Shown in pieces: positions 1 to 11,694 of a stretch of 64,000 nt of DNA. The notes below the pieces were generated by a model. The model ran no database searches and had not been told where the DNA came from. It saw only the letters and a program-made list of their open reading frames with translations. The translations under genes were made by a program, and so were the position numbers. The DNA is taken from positions 62,001 through 126,000 of the forward strand of contig MCGO01000091.1 in assembly GCA_002104985.1 (NCBI GenBank). The letters run 5' to 3'. Within the stretch, counting starts at the first letter, position 1. Every line of letters starts with the position of its first letter. The DNA comes from Rhizoclosmatium globosum. Lineage: Eukaryota > Chytridiomycota > Chytridiomycetes > Chytridiales > Chytriomycetaceae.

Positions 1-1546
1 AAGAGGACCGGTGGATACTACATCTGATGCAATAGGAGAGATAGGAGAGGAGGGTGGGACGTATGGAGTTGTCTTAATTTTCAGCCGAATTAGCAAACCA
101 CCAAGTTAAAAAAAGAGCTACACTCATTCTTGACTCCATATTAGAAATTAGCGAAGGACTACTCGCTCTTAATGAAGGTGGCTTATCAGGGCTAGCCATC
201 TGATCCGTTAATGAACTCAAGTAGTTGTCCACCTTCTCGTCAATCGTGACAGCTGGACCCATTCCTGCTTGTACAGGGCTGTTCATCAAACACTTTGTTC
301 TCCACGCAACAAGGCAGTTGTCAAACTGGAAACGATGGTTTCACAGGAATGGGGATTTTTTCGTGTACAAGACCTTCGGCTGGATTTGTTTTTTCCACTT
401 CATTGTCGTTTACTGCAATCGCAACCGAGTCAGATACGGAGTCAAGAAGATTGGCGGCAGAGACCCCGCATTCGCGCCTCCGTCTCGGATGAGAAGTCAT
501 TCGATTGTTTTTCGCCATCTTTCTTTTTAGGAAGGCCTCCCCAGTTCCACTGCCAGCCTGGCGATCCGACCGGGTGTGGTTGTGGGTTTGTGGAGTTTGA
601 GAGATCTTTGGCGTCAGTCGAGTCACTGCGAAGAATTAATTACGCCTGGAGATGAATTAACACTAACTTGATGTTGATAGCCATAACTTGGTCCTCAAGA
701 GGTTTGTTGGTTAAGGAATCCTTTCTGCAGGTGGTATGGGTGTAGGGCTCTTCCCTCCTACAGAAAAGATGTTAATTAAGTCATCGCTTTATGTTCCAGC
801 ACGATCGAAAGAGGTTAAGGTCATGATGGCTTCCAGTTTAGTTTCGTCAAACAACACATGGGCTTCAACACCATTTTCAACCAATCCCAACCACTTCCTC
901 GCTCATAAAAGCTTCCAATATGTTATGCTATGTAATCTAACTGAAAGAGCGGCTACGTACGATCAGGCAGTTCAAATGCATCCACTGGCCCAGCACCCTA
1001 ATCCAGAGCCCGTTAGATCGCCCCACTAATAACAGCAAAGCAAACACACACACCGCCGGAAACGCAGTACTGCCCTTCATAATTGGACTTGTTGCATATT
1101 CTGAGGGAGCAGGATCGTCTCTGTCCATCTCAACGACAAAGAAGGCTTCTCCGGCCTCGCCAACCTTCATTGGAATATCGATTGGGGCATTGTTGACAGT
1201 GATAAGCACCTAGATTGCGCACGAGACAGGTAGGGGAAATCCAATCCAGAGGGATTGCCGAAGCGATCGCCAGCGCCTCCCTCGCTGCTGCCTCACTTCT
1301 ACTCCAACAAGTCCCGAACAAGTCCCTGCGCTTCAAATTACCTTCTTTTCTGCCGGCCGAATCAACACAAGTTTTCCAAATCGAACGTGGAACGGCGAAC
1401 ACGACAAGTTTCCCTCTTTGTCGCGAACAACCACAATGTCAATTGCCCCAGAGAGCGTTGCAGGATTGATTTCAATGAACGACGTGAGAGTCTGTGATTA
1501 GAAGCTTAATGCACTTGTCGCATAGTTGGTATCGTACCTTCCACAT
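1..1546 (-). CDS. Lipin / phosphatidate phosphatase (PAH1-like), N-terminal part, runs off the left edge
   Basis: Lipins dephosphorylate phosphatidate to diacylglycerol at ER and nuclear membranes. Two consecutive exons give the N-LIP domain. The exon at 1342-1491 encodes [15 protein letters not shown] and [10 protein letters not shown]. The exon ending at 1209 encodes [20 protein letters not shown] and EYATSPI. These are diagnostic lipin motifs, and the 1210-1341 intron joins them in phase 0. A tiny first exon (Met-Trp-Lys, ATG at 1544-1546) fits a 1492-1537 intron, but this start is inferred. From about 1050 down to 1 only short Ser/Pro-rich open stretches are visible (for example around 74-230 and 330-520). 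This matches the long disordered middle of lipins, and I could not place its introns. The catalytic DxDxT domain is not in the window and should lie to the left. The family call is sure; exon limits below 1050 are not. Confidence 0.8.
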
Positions 1547-2080
1547 GTTTTCTTTGCAACTTTTTCATCCGACTGTGCCGCTCGGAAAATCAACTTGGAA
1601 AGAGGCAGAATTCATTTCGAATTAACATCTTCGAAACAAAGTAGGGATCTGGACGTATATGTTTTTTGCAAGTTGAGGTCTAAGAGATGCCTTGTTGAAT
1701 GTAGCAAAATAAATCAAGAAGATGGGGATAAAATGAGATGCAAAAAAAGGCCGCAATGGCAGAGAATGCAAAGATTAAAGTTTTCAATGCTTGAACTATC
1801 AACTTTAGAGAGCCATTATGACGAATATAGGTTGGAAGGAGCAGAAAGGAAAAAGCAGGAAACGGACTATCTAATTTGTGTAGAATATGCGTTCCATTTA
1901 TGAGAGATGAGATTGTTTGACTGATTTGGCGGGAATTCTATTTTTCCACTTGCTGACGAAAATCTTGGGTTGGATGCCAAATTGAGAAGAATCGAAATAT
2001 CTCCATCCAATGTCACTCGCCTCCCTACCCACGTTTGAAGACAGTGTGGCAGAGTGAAACTCTCGCCTTCCGACCTGGTG
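1547..2080. other. Intergenic region between divergent lipin and alcohol-oxidase genes
   Basis: These 530 bases separate the lipin start from the alcohol-oxidase start and would hold both promoters. Only short open frames without recognisable motifs occur. I see no clear TATA box or repeat. Confidence 0.4.
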
Positions 2081-4458
2081 ATGCTGGAAGCCATTTTGGA
2101 TGCCATCATTCCCGCCATCCCATCTGCTGAGCTTGGAACGCATCAAGACCAAACATCACTTGAACTGTATGCAAGAACGACCCGTAGGTTCCCCATCGCA
2201 TCTCGCACTCCTGAATCCTAATTTCTTCACACAAGCATCTGACTTGCATGCCGTCAAGGCCCTGGTTCCTCTCCTTGCTGTCCATAAGCCACCTCAACTC
2301 CAAAAGAAGGTCAAGCTTGTTCTCTGGCTCCTAACTACGGTCCAGGAACCCTCGTTCTCATGGGTTTCAATCGTCCGTTTCTCAGCCTCACTCAGAAGGA
2401 ACGCGAACAGGGAATGCTCCGTTTCTGGTTTGGTCAAATCCTTCCAAGCCCAATATATCACCATTACTCATCTACCATCGTTTGACCTTAGCAACTCCGC
2501 CTTCAACGACCTTCGCCTCTTCTTTAAGGACTTTAAAGCGGTCGCGGCTATCAATATGTACGGCGGTCTTTGAAAATTGATGGTCTAAGTGATTCCGTTC
2601 ATAATCCCACGTGGGCCGCGATGGGGTATCCCGGAATGACCCCTCAGGAAAAACCTGTTCCAAGAATTTGATCATGTGTGGCAGCCTACTTTATGGAGTA
2701 AGTACATGTTAACGGATGAATTATGTCAACTGATTCTTGTTTAGTATTGAGTCTCAAGTGCAAGGGAATGACAAAACTGTTCACTTGACTGCGGATGTCG
2801 TTGTTGTTGGAAGTGGAGCCGGTGGTGGAGTTGTTGGTACGTTGTGTGTTTTGTTGGTATTATGACTAACAAACTGTTGCTCAGCTGCCGAGCTCGCTAA
2901 AGCTGGTTTGAAAGTCATTGTGATTGAAAAGTCTAAGCACAGACGGTTTGAGGATTACTCCAATAACGAAATGGATTCTCTGTTCAATAATATGGAGGGA
3001 AACGGCTTGCTTCAATCTGACGACGCTGCCATTTCGATTCTGGTATTCAATTTCCTGGTATAAAAAGCGTGTGATTAAACTTTGTGATTGTAGGCTGGAT
3101 CTGCGTTTGGAGGAGGCACGGCAATCAATTGGGCCTGTTCACTACGAACTCCAGACAAAGTTCGTGAAGAATGGTCTGCAAATACCATCTACCACACTTT
3201 GCATCACAAGCGTTTACTGACTCTCTTGACACTGTGTGCGAGCGTAACGGCGTTACCGACAAAAACGTATCGCAAAACGTCTCCAACCAGATCTTGCTCG
3301 ATGGCTGCAAGAAACTTGGGTATCATGCAGCAGCATTACCACAAAACGCTGCCGGAAAAGACCATCGATGCGCTTTTGTAACATGGGATGTCCCTACGCA
3401 GAAAAGCAGGGAACTCACGTTACCTGGCTCAAGGATGCAGCTGAATGTGGAACCCAGTTTATCCAACAGTGTAAAGTCGAAAAAGTTACCTACGAGAAGG
3501 GAAAAGTAACCGGTATTGTTGGAACAATGTTCATGTCTGGTGTAAAGTTGGTGATTCAGGCCGCAACTGTTGTTTCCAGCTGTGGAAGCATGAATTCTCC
3601 ACTCCTTTTGGCGAGATCTGGACTTAAGAATCAACATATTGGAAGAAACTTGAAGTTGCACCCTGTTTCGTTTGTTCAGGGATATTTCCCAGATCGAGCA
3701 GTGAACCCTTTCGAAGGAGGAATCATGACAAGTATTTCAGATATTGTGACTGATCGCGAAGGAACCGGATATGGCGCTAGAATTGAGGTTCCATCTATGT
3801 AGGGTTAATCTTGATGTTTCACATTTTCTAACTTTGAGTCAGGCATCCTGGAGTATTTGCTGCTATTGGGCCATATCGTGGAGCTGCGGCTTTCAAGAAA
3901 ATGATGCTTCAATACAAAAACAGGGTTTCGCTTATGGCTTTGTGTCGGGATTATGACAGTACTGCTCGTGTGTATCAGGATGCTCAAGGATACACTCACA
4001 TTGACTTTTCCCTGGGATCTTTTGATTCTGTCTCTTTGGAGAAAGCCATTGTTGCAAAAATGAAGATTCTGCTTGCTGCTGGAGCAACTGAGGTGGATGC
4101 AGGGTTACCAGGCCTTGAACCACTGGTGTTCTCTGAAGATGAGGTTTCACAAGGCAACACTGTTAATAGTGCAAAGGCTCAGCAATACTACAAAAGGATT
4201 CATGAAATTGGTGTTGTGGGTCAAAAAGCAAAGTTGGGTAGTGCTCATCAGATGGGTACATGTAGAATGGGACACAATCCCAGTGCAGGAGTTGTCAGTC
4301 CACATGGAGAAACTTGGGAAGTGAAAGGCTTGTATGTGGCTGATGCAAGTGTGTTCCCAACACCAAGTGGTGTAAATCCTATGGTGACTGTGTTGGCTGT
4401 TGCACATTCTATTGCACAGTTTATCAAGTCTGATCTTGGTGTTTCGTCAAAGTTGTAA
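2081..4458 (+). pseudogene. Long-chain fatty alcohol oxidase (GMC family), broken by several frameshifts
   Basis: Family members oxidise long-chain alcohols to aldehydes with FAD. Recognisable parts in order: an N-terminal segment (LEAILDAIIPAIPSAEL), GTLVLMGFNRPFLSLT, NPTWAAMGYPGM, the FAD-binding loop DVVVVGSGAGGGVVAAEL, AGSAFGGGTAINW with LRTPDKVREEW, CNMGCPYAEKQGTHVTWL, and the C-terminal VADASVFPTPSGVNPMVTV. Introns fit at 2184-2235, 2702-2744, 2837-2884, 3043-3093 and about 3799-3852. Reading the whole protein needs changes of frame without introns near 2340, between 2440 and 2480, and near 2572, 2667, 3180 and 3377. Several look like single-base losses in short runs (AAA near 3180; TGCGC where TGCGGC is expected near 3377). 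The 3368-4458 part is clean. Neighbouring long genes read without such breaks, so decay is likelier than poor sequence. Confidence 0.8.
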
Positions 4459-4587
4459 ATCAGTTGTTTGTTCTTAATGTGATTACAGAATATATTATAT
4501 ATCAGTGAAATGGTATTCAAAGCCAAGTGGTCTTTAGAATATAAGGCAATTTTGATATGGAAGAGGTAACTAACAGCAGCTCATCTC

Positions 4588-4866
4588 TAGTGTCTCAGCC
4601 AAGCAAAGAAGTCATGTGAGAGTGAAGCACCCAAAGTTGCAGTAATGCCGAAATAACCACTACCACCTTTGTCTTCGTCAATAATGGAATCTGTTTCTTG
4701 ATTTTCCACGTCGTGAAGAGTTACCTGCTAAACCCGAATTCCTGTTTCAGAACCAGTTTGGAAATCCAGTGATAACGACTTACATATATCAACCACCGGA
4801 TGGCCCAATTTTAGCGGCATTTGAGGCGGCGTCTGACTTCTTCTTCTGTCTGGGGCCTTCGCCTGA
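4588..4866 (-). pseudogene. Unrecognised terminal exons, disrupted
   Basis: On the minus strand, an open stretch at 4588-4727 (encoding QVTLHDVENQETDSIID and ending ...FFAWLRH-stop) joins cleanly through a 56-nt GTAAGT...TTTAG intron (4728-4783) to an upstream stretch encoding NWAIRWLIY. Immediately before NWAIRW the same frame has a TAA, preceded by an Arg-rich stretch (FLVRRRPQTEEEVRRRL). This looks like the 3' end of a small gene carrying one stop, or with a missed intron. I do not recognise the family and see no start. It could be chance. Confidence 0.3.
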
Positions 4867-5095
4867 CAAGAAAACGCGTATCTAAAGGCTTCACTGCACC
4901 TGAATCCTCTCCCTATAAAACCATGTCAGCATAGAAAACGATATATAATAAAAGGAATAAACAGCAGTTCTAGGAACTCTTTTGCAATTCTTAAGTCATT
5001 ATAAATTAAAAGAAACTCGTTCTTTTATTTGTAGTCCATTTGGACAGTGTAAGCCATAGAGAATTCGTTCACCACATAGTTTTGATACACACTTT

Positions 5096-5846
5096 TTAAC
5101 AAGTGATTCCACAGACGGACTTGACCTCTCCAACACAAGTGCTGTCCCAAGAAGTGCTTCCACAGTAACTGTCCGCAGCAACAATCTTACCAACACACGC
5201 GTCACAAGTAGATCTCAAAGCGACACCAGTAACACACTTGCTGTGGGCGCAAGCAGTACCACCACCACCACCTGAAGTAGCAGCAACACACGCGTTGTCG
5301 GCGTTAGACCAAGTCTTTTGAACAACGTAAGTAACTCCATCAGCACCAACAGTAGTTCCCTGCTGAGCGTTACAGATATCTCCGTTCTCACCGTTGGTCT
5401 GGTCGTACCATGCAAGTGGAGCTCCAATGGTAGTAGAAACACCGACAGCAGCGTCGGTAACAGCCTCGGCGAGCTCGTGCGACGCGACAGAGAACATGTT
5501 GTTGATCTGGGATGGGTTGCTTCCACAGCCCCCAGCGCAGGAACCACCTTGGTCTGGAATAACTCCGTAGAAGAGGTACTTGGTACCAACATTCAACGAG
5601 GAAATATCAATTGTTCCGTGGTAAACACAGAACACGGCGCAAGAAGCACCTCCGCCCTGAGTGATACTGATTCCTGGAGCAAAGTGGATTGGGTAGTAGG
5701 TGTTGGCAGTTGGTTTGATGGTTCCGGCCTTGATCAAGTTGATGAGGAAGGGTTGAACCAGTTGGAGCGGCAGAAACGAAGGCAGCGGCAGTAAGGACAA
5801 GGGAGAAGAGCATTGGAGTTTTTGGAATGAGGAGAAAGGAAGCCAT
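5096..5846 (-). pseudogene. Secreted EXORDIUM-like/HELAEAVTD protein, N-truncated and out of frame with its signal peptide
   Basis: The body encodes TYYPIHFAPGISIT, SCAVFCVYHGTI, YGVIPDQGG, SVASHELAEAVTDAAVG, WYDQTNGENGDICN and a C-terminal Cys-rich module (CAHSKCVTG...CDACVGKI...WDSTCVGEV). HELAEAVTD with a downstream GDICN is typical of secreted fungal and oomycete proteins related to plant EXORDIUM; the function is unclear, though the His/Glu pattern resembles a metal site. A good signal peptide begins at 5846 (MASFLLIPK... with a hydrophobic core and a VSAAP cleavage region). After about 30 residues that frame is lost, and the conserved body continues in another frame. Full-length relatives carry roughly 100-150 more residues between these points. 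I infer an internal deletion with a frameshift. An alternative start at 5863 is in frame but gives no signal peptide. Confidence 0.65.
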
Positions 5847-6773
5847 GCTGTGTTATATACCATTTTCGGTGGCGCGCCAACTTGCTTTGTGAAATCACTT
5901 TGTCTGGAAGAATTGTGGTCGCATGGATCAATTTTTGCGACAACGTGACCATAATGGATTATGTCATGTGAACATGCACGCCACCAATTAATGCCTTCTG
6001 TTCGTTTTTAATATATCCAGATATTTATTGCTTTTTTTGATGGGTAACAGCTGGCAGAGAAAGCCCATTTGAGGCGAGCAGTTTTTAGAGTGCCTCAAGT
6101 TGTCCTTTTCCATTCTCCTATCGTGGTTTAATTCAACTCAAAAGTATTAAAAAGCACTAGAAGTGTGTACCAGTCGTCTCGTCAGAAAGTTGTTTTCTAA
6201 GATTGATAACGTTGGAAGTAAATAGCCACCTAAACAGCCACTCTCAGAGAGGCTCAAACAAGCCGATTTTGCAAAAACCACACAATATCACCATCCTCGC
6301 CAATCACCAAATGAAACGACTACTCAGTGCATCAACTCAAAAATCTGGCTCAGCGAGTAAACTGTTCTCCCAAAACAACCCATCAATCTATACAACAACA
6401 AACGCATTTGTAATAGAGGCAACCGTTCTCTGAATGCACAAACATCGAATCATAAGTTGTTTACATAATTATTAAGTGGTTGACGCATTCTATTTGGTTC
6501 CAATTATTACAACCAAGAACATTAAAGTGCAAACAAGCCCCAAGCGTGAGAATTCAAATTAGTCTCATCCGAAAGAACTTGCAAATTGTTACCAATCGCA
6601 TTCGCAACGTGAAGAAAATGCCACAGGAATTTTGAACCAGAGTCTGTTGAAGCCGAAGTACTCTGTTCCTGTTCCCTCAAACTTTTCGATTAGATTTGTT
6701 TCCTTTCACACTTACTAAGTTCTTTCTCTATACATATAAGATTTGAGAGATAGCTTCATTTGGGTTTCATCAT
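5847..6773. other. Non-coding stretch, nothing recognised
   Basis: The part next to 5846 would be the promoter of the secreted-protein remnant. The rest is AT-rich with only short open frames and no motif I recognise. Confidence 0.4.
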
Positions 6774-6985
6774 TTGAAATAGGCCGGCCCACCTCCCAAT
6801 CAAGTCTGCCAATTCTTCCATGACTCCTGAAGATAGCAAACCAAATGAAGTGATTTTTTTGACAACTTTGGGCTTGTAGCAGATTCTTTTCTGCTATTTC
6901 AAACAACATCTGAAATGGGCCGACGGACCTCCCCGTTAACTCTGCTAGATCTTCCATGGCTCCTGAGAATAGGGAACCAAATGAA
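6774..6985. repeat. Two diverged direct copies of a ~75-bp unit
   Basis: The stretches at about 6774-6849 and 6911-6985 align base for base: both begin TGAAAT(A/G)GGCCG, run through CTTCCATG(A/G)CTCCTGA, and end AACCAAATGAA. The offset is 137 bp. They differ by scattered substitutions, so the duplication is old. No coding function is visible. Confidence 0.75.
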
Positions 6986-9900
6986 TTTTCACTAAATCTA
7001 TTACTCATCCCCGGCTTACTTGAGAACTTCAGGCTGGATGCTCTCCCTAACCCCTTGTAAAGGCAACTCACCTTCTTGCTTGAATATAACTTTTGATTAG
7101 ATATCTACAGACATTTAATAGACAATCTTGCATTATTAGGGAAATCATATATGGGGGTTCCTTGTTTTTAGAGCCTTCAGTGATTTATTTACTTTTCCGA
7201 AATCTTAGAATCATTTTGGATCAACGTTCAAACGCATAGTTTTTGGGACATCCTCACTCACTCTCCCTTTTTATTCAAGAAACTCAAAATCTTTGTCATC
7301 TTCCCCAATCTCTTCTTGATAAACATGAGCTTTGTCAACATAACCCCCAAGCTTCGTAATATATATACTTGAAGTCAAGGAGTCTCTGTAAGACATGGAT
7401 GTTAAAGTACGGTTTGAATTTATAAAAAATTTTTACCTTGAAGTGTTTGCTGTGGTCTCCTCGCTACTGATGCGGTCTTTATCATTTACCTCATTCTCAA
7501 TACAGTTGTTTCCTTCAATCTCCACGCTTTCAATACCATCAGGCTCATTTGAGTCATCAGTGGTGTCGTCTTCACTTGTCTTCTCGATATTAACATAATC
7601 AGTGTAAAAGGCGGTGGAGATGGATTCTTTGTCATTTCAATTGTGCGTTGCTGTGATCACCCATCACTCACAACAACCCACTCTTACGGAAAAGGTTGGG
7701 TTTGGCCTGGAAGCCCAATCATGAGTCCAGATTTGATGGGAGTCGCAGTTTCCTCAGATAGCTGAACTGAGCATTTGCTGACAGGAACGTCAACGCCAAA
7801 GCATGCAGAAAATGTTAGAAACTGTACCAGTTGAGAAGTGCCCTTTTTCAGCCTTGAGTTGGTTCAACGTACTATGGAGCTTGATTGCATCTGCCAAAAT
7901 TGGATCGACCACAGTTGCTGCCCCCAACTTGTCCATAGCCTGAACCTGGGAGGACAACAGGTGTTCTTTGCGGTTGGGGGCACAGATTTTTTTACCCTCT
8001 TTGCATTTGGCAATGGCAATTTCGGAGTCCTTCTGTTCTTTGACGCGTTTCATTGAAGTTCTAAGTGGGAAAGAAGGAGTCAGTGAACATGCTTGGTGCG
8101 TTAGTTAGATCCAGAACGCGTTTTGCGGCGCCTTTTGTATACAGCAACCAACAGAGCATAGAAGCTGGGAAGGCAAGGTAGAGAAAACAACCAGTACCTT
8201 GATGGCCCCCCTCTTGCTTTGGCTTAAATGATACCTTTTTCATCTGTGGCTGTCTACTGCATCAAATTTATCTGCGAAATGAGGAATCTGAATTGAATTC
8301 AGTGATCTGGAGAAAATGGAGAAGGAACTTAAGAGCAATAGTATATAGGAAAATCCAATGTTCACTGCCCCTTGCAATAATAAGATAAACTGGCTCCAAA
8401 CAGTCATAAGCCCCACTTTGGCTTGCATTATTCAATATCTTTCAATGGGTCTGCAGTAACCAACAAAGTTTTTCTGATTGCTACCTAACAACTTCAAAAT
8501 ATGGACCTCTCGCACAACTTAACAATGAACATTATTCAGTCTGAATCTTCTGTATTTAACAAAACAAACTGAGCCCCTTGAGCTTGATACTCCGAGCCAG
8601 CTGGCCTTCCAACAATTTGAAGTATATTTCTTCCCCTTTGATACTTCTTTTTTGTTAAGTTCTAAAAAATATTTATCATATTTCACTCAGGATCACCATC
8701 TGAAGAGTAAAGAATAAAAATAAAGATACCTTGGGAGCGGTATATAATGCCAATGTAACCTTAAAGGACCAACCGATTCCAAGACAAAATAGACCAGCAC
8801 TCACACTTGCAATTGTACAGCTTGGAAACACAGTATCATATGTCTTTACACCCTTTTGCCCCCACGCCTGTAGGACAACACTTCCAGACTTCCACGTTGA
8901 AACACTGTGTTGGAATCTTTGAACCAACGTGCACCTTTTTTGTGATTGGTTTGATAACTCTGTCGGAATGAGACAGGAAACTGTTTTTGATGGCTTTGGC
9001 AGGGATATTCTTAGTTCCTCTGGCATTCTCGTCTTGCATCCAGCGCATAATGATCTTTCGAGCAGTCATTGGAACGTTTTGTTGAATGGATCTGGTTGAA
9101 TTATATTAAAAAAAAGACACTCATCAGAATAAAGAATAATCATCTTTTGCGAACAACAGTGCAATCTTCGTTGTCTGAAGAGTCTTGTGCCAAATAATTA
9201 GCAACATCTTCCTCGTCAGAATCCAGTGGTTGAAGAAGAATACTCGGGCTTTATTGGCATTGTGTCTGAGTTGATTAATGATAGCAAATGTGCTGCTCAA
9301 CGTCGTCTCAGCAAAAAGAAGTTTGATTCTGCAGAGGTTTTACTTGCAGACACTCGCTTTATTACTCTGGATGAAGTAATGAAACAAAAGCTGAATGATC
9401 TTAAATAAACATAAGAAGTTACACATGAATAAGTGTCAATTTTCGGTGGGATGGGTGGTTGGCTAATCCACACATGAAATAGTGTTGACGACACTAATTA
9501 TGAATGGACACTAATTATTCATGGACACTAAATACCGTGAACGGTATAGTGATACCTTATAAATGCAACAAATGGAGAATTCAAAAACAAAATGACATTT
9601 ATTATTAGACCTGTCTTTGCTTCATAATCTATACATACTAGAGTCATATGTTCAAGCCACTTTACACATGGCAAGTTGCTATCCATGGAAGAAGCCAATG
9701 AAACTTCAGAGAAAAATTCCAAGTGAAAGAATTAATCTAGAGGATGTGGTCTGAAAATTGCAAAGTTACTGAGGGGACTAGGAACTGTGCAAATCTAATT
9801 TTGATGCAAGATTACTTTGTCAGTGGAATGCTTGTGGCTGGAGGGAGAGCAAATACATATTGGACAGAGTCAAAAGGAGAGCGTACAAGAAATAGAAATA

Positions 9901-10651
9901 ATAAAATACTTAAAACATATTTATTTTCAGATTCAAGGAAATATTTACTGTTTGGGTAAATGCATTCACCCATTTCCAAATGAGAAACTTCCACAAAAAA
10001 CTGCAAAACGGCAAAGACAAAGAAGAAACTTGACAAAAAAACAATGGTGGTGAAGTCTTCCTGTTTACGTCGCCAGAGGACCAAAAGTTCTTCGGAAAGT
10101 TAAGCAGGGCTTTTCAAGATAAATATGACCGCCAATATTGATTGATTGCGTAAAACCAGATAAACAAGAATGTTTATCTCCTGGATCTTGAGTTACATTG
10201 AATGAATCTTGTCTCTATAGCGCTTGAGGTCGTTGAGCTGATATTAAGCCTTGTGCACTGTCAGAGCCAACTTAAAAGGTTTGACATATTCTGATACAAT
10301 GCAACTCATTAAGCATATCATTATTCATATTAATTAATGTGGAGGCACACAAGTCTCAGTATAAAAAGTGGATAATTAGTTTTGTCAGATGTGTAGTGTT
10401 GGTTCCATTTTTAGGCTATATATGGATTGGTTTTCCTTCAGCTGCTCAGAGATTTTAGAAATTACATAAATTAGTGTCGTGGACACTATTATTGGTTGAT
10501 AAAGTGTAAAGTTATGTTGATGTCTTGCTTCAAAGCCGGGTTTTTGTTTAACTACTTGGGCTGCTTTGCATACCACTTGTCAATTTCTGTCTCTGCAAGG
10601 CTAGTGTTATTCATATGTATATGATTTTTTGCAACAGGATAGTGTTGATGA
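6986..10651. other. Gene-poor AT-rich stretch
   Basis: About 3.7 kb with no gene I can support. Short open frames exist (for example 7790-8053 and 8836-9069 on minus, 9226-9408 on plus), and some have an amino-acid make-up that looks once-coding. None carries a motif I recognise. It is probably old mobile or pseudogene DNA. Confidence 0.45.
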
Positions 10652-11384
10652 TTGATATTAGAAAAATGTGGTATCAGGAAGCCCCAAACACAACGTATGA
10701 TTATACTGACAACATGGAAGGAACTTAAAATGATGGTAAGGGAAAGAATCTGGAAACCAAGATGTGACAAAACCACAGCATGGGAGGAAACAAACCAAAT
10801 AACTGCAACAATCAAGGCCAGACAAAGTAACACCAGACAGAAGCACGAGGGACCCAGAAACAAGCCAAAAGAGGGCAAACGGAAACACAAAACAACAGAA
10901 ATAAAAGAAGGTACACGTTGCCAGCACTGTATGGAACCACTTAGCACAGGTGAACCCCACAAGTATGGCGGATCATATGGACAACAGATAAGAGCCATTG
11001 ATATGATATCATCAGATAACATGGGAATAAGGAAAATCCCACCGGGAATAATAAACACACTTGCAACGTACATGGACCAATACGCAAGGGAAGAGGAATT
11101 CTGCTATAACCCTGATACAATAACAAAGGACAGTGAAACAGATCAACAGGACACAGAAGACTGGGAGGGTGCCAACCTATGGTGGGACACAGACAACACT
11201 GACATTTCAGAGAACAATGAAACAAGACACTACACACAGGAGGAAGGTGTTGAGGAACAGCACCAACCACCACCCAAAAGGATCCGAGAGGAGCTCACCT
11301 CTGGGCCATCATTAGTAAGTCATGAGTAGAAACCAAACTAGGGTGGTTCCCTTAAAAAAAACAAAAAAAAAACAAACAAAAAAC
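10652..11384 (+). mobile_element. Probable 3' end of a non-LTR retroelement
   Basis: An open frame (10652-11329) starts with a Trp/Arg-rich segment (WKELKMMVRERIWKPRC) of the kind found at the C-terminal end of non-LTR reverse transcriptases, followed by a Cys pair (RCQHC) and a long acidic tail. About 25 nt after its stop lies an A-rich run (11354-11384), as expected for a poly(A)-primed element end. The coding strand is strongly A-rich, unlike host genes in this window. No polymerase or endonuclease core is present, so this would be a 5'-truncated copy. A non-transposon gene fragment cannot be excluded. Confidence 0.4.
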
Positions 11385-11436
11385 TAGGGAGGGTCTAGAT
11401 ATATTTCTAGAAACATGGGGGTCGTTCCTCCCCCGC

Positions 11437-11694
11437 AAAGAGACTCACCAATTTGAAACACCAACTCCCACCTCCAAATTCACAACCATTCGTTTGAGTA
11501 CGTGAATGAATCATGCAGCACGTAAAGAGGGGCCTCTAAGTAGAATATTGAGTCAACGCGAGATAAAGGTAAAGAGACTCACCATTTTGAAATTCCAACT
11601 CCCACCTCCGAATTCACAACCATTCGTTGTTTGAGTACGTCAATGAATCGTGCAGCACGTAAAGAGGGGCCTCTAAGTAGAATATTGAGTCAAC
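11437..11694. repeat. Direct repeat, two copies of ~122 bp at 134-bp offset
   Basis: Copies at 11437-11557 and 11571-11694 both run AAAGAGACTCACCA...TTTGAAA, then CAACTCCCACCTCC, ACAACCATTCGTTTGAGTACG, CAGCACGTAAAGAGGGGCC and TAGAATATTGAGTCAAC. Identity is high, with a 3-base insertion (TTG) in the second copy. A short spacer (GCGAGATAAAGGT) separates them. This may be a young tandem duplication or the end of an element. Confidence 0.85.

Noticed and set aside
2081..4458. General indel errors as the cause of the alcohol-oxidase frameshifts
   Set aside because: Long genes in the same window (IP3 receptor, GT8, amine oxidase, 7TM genes) read without such errors, so genome-wide error is unlikely; local error is still possible.
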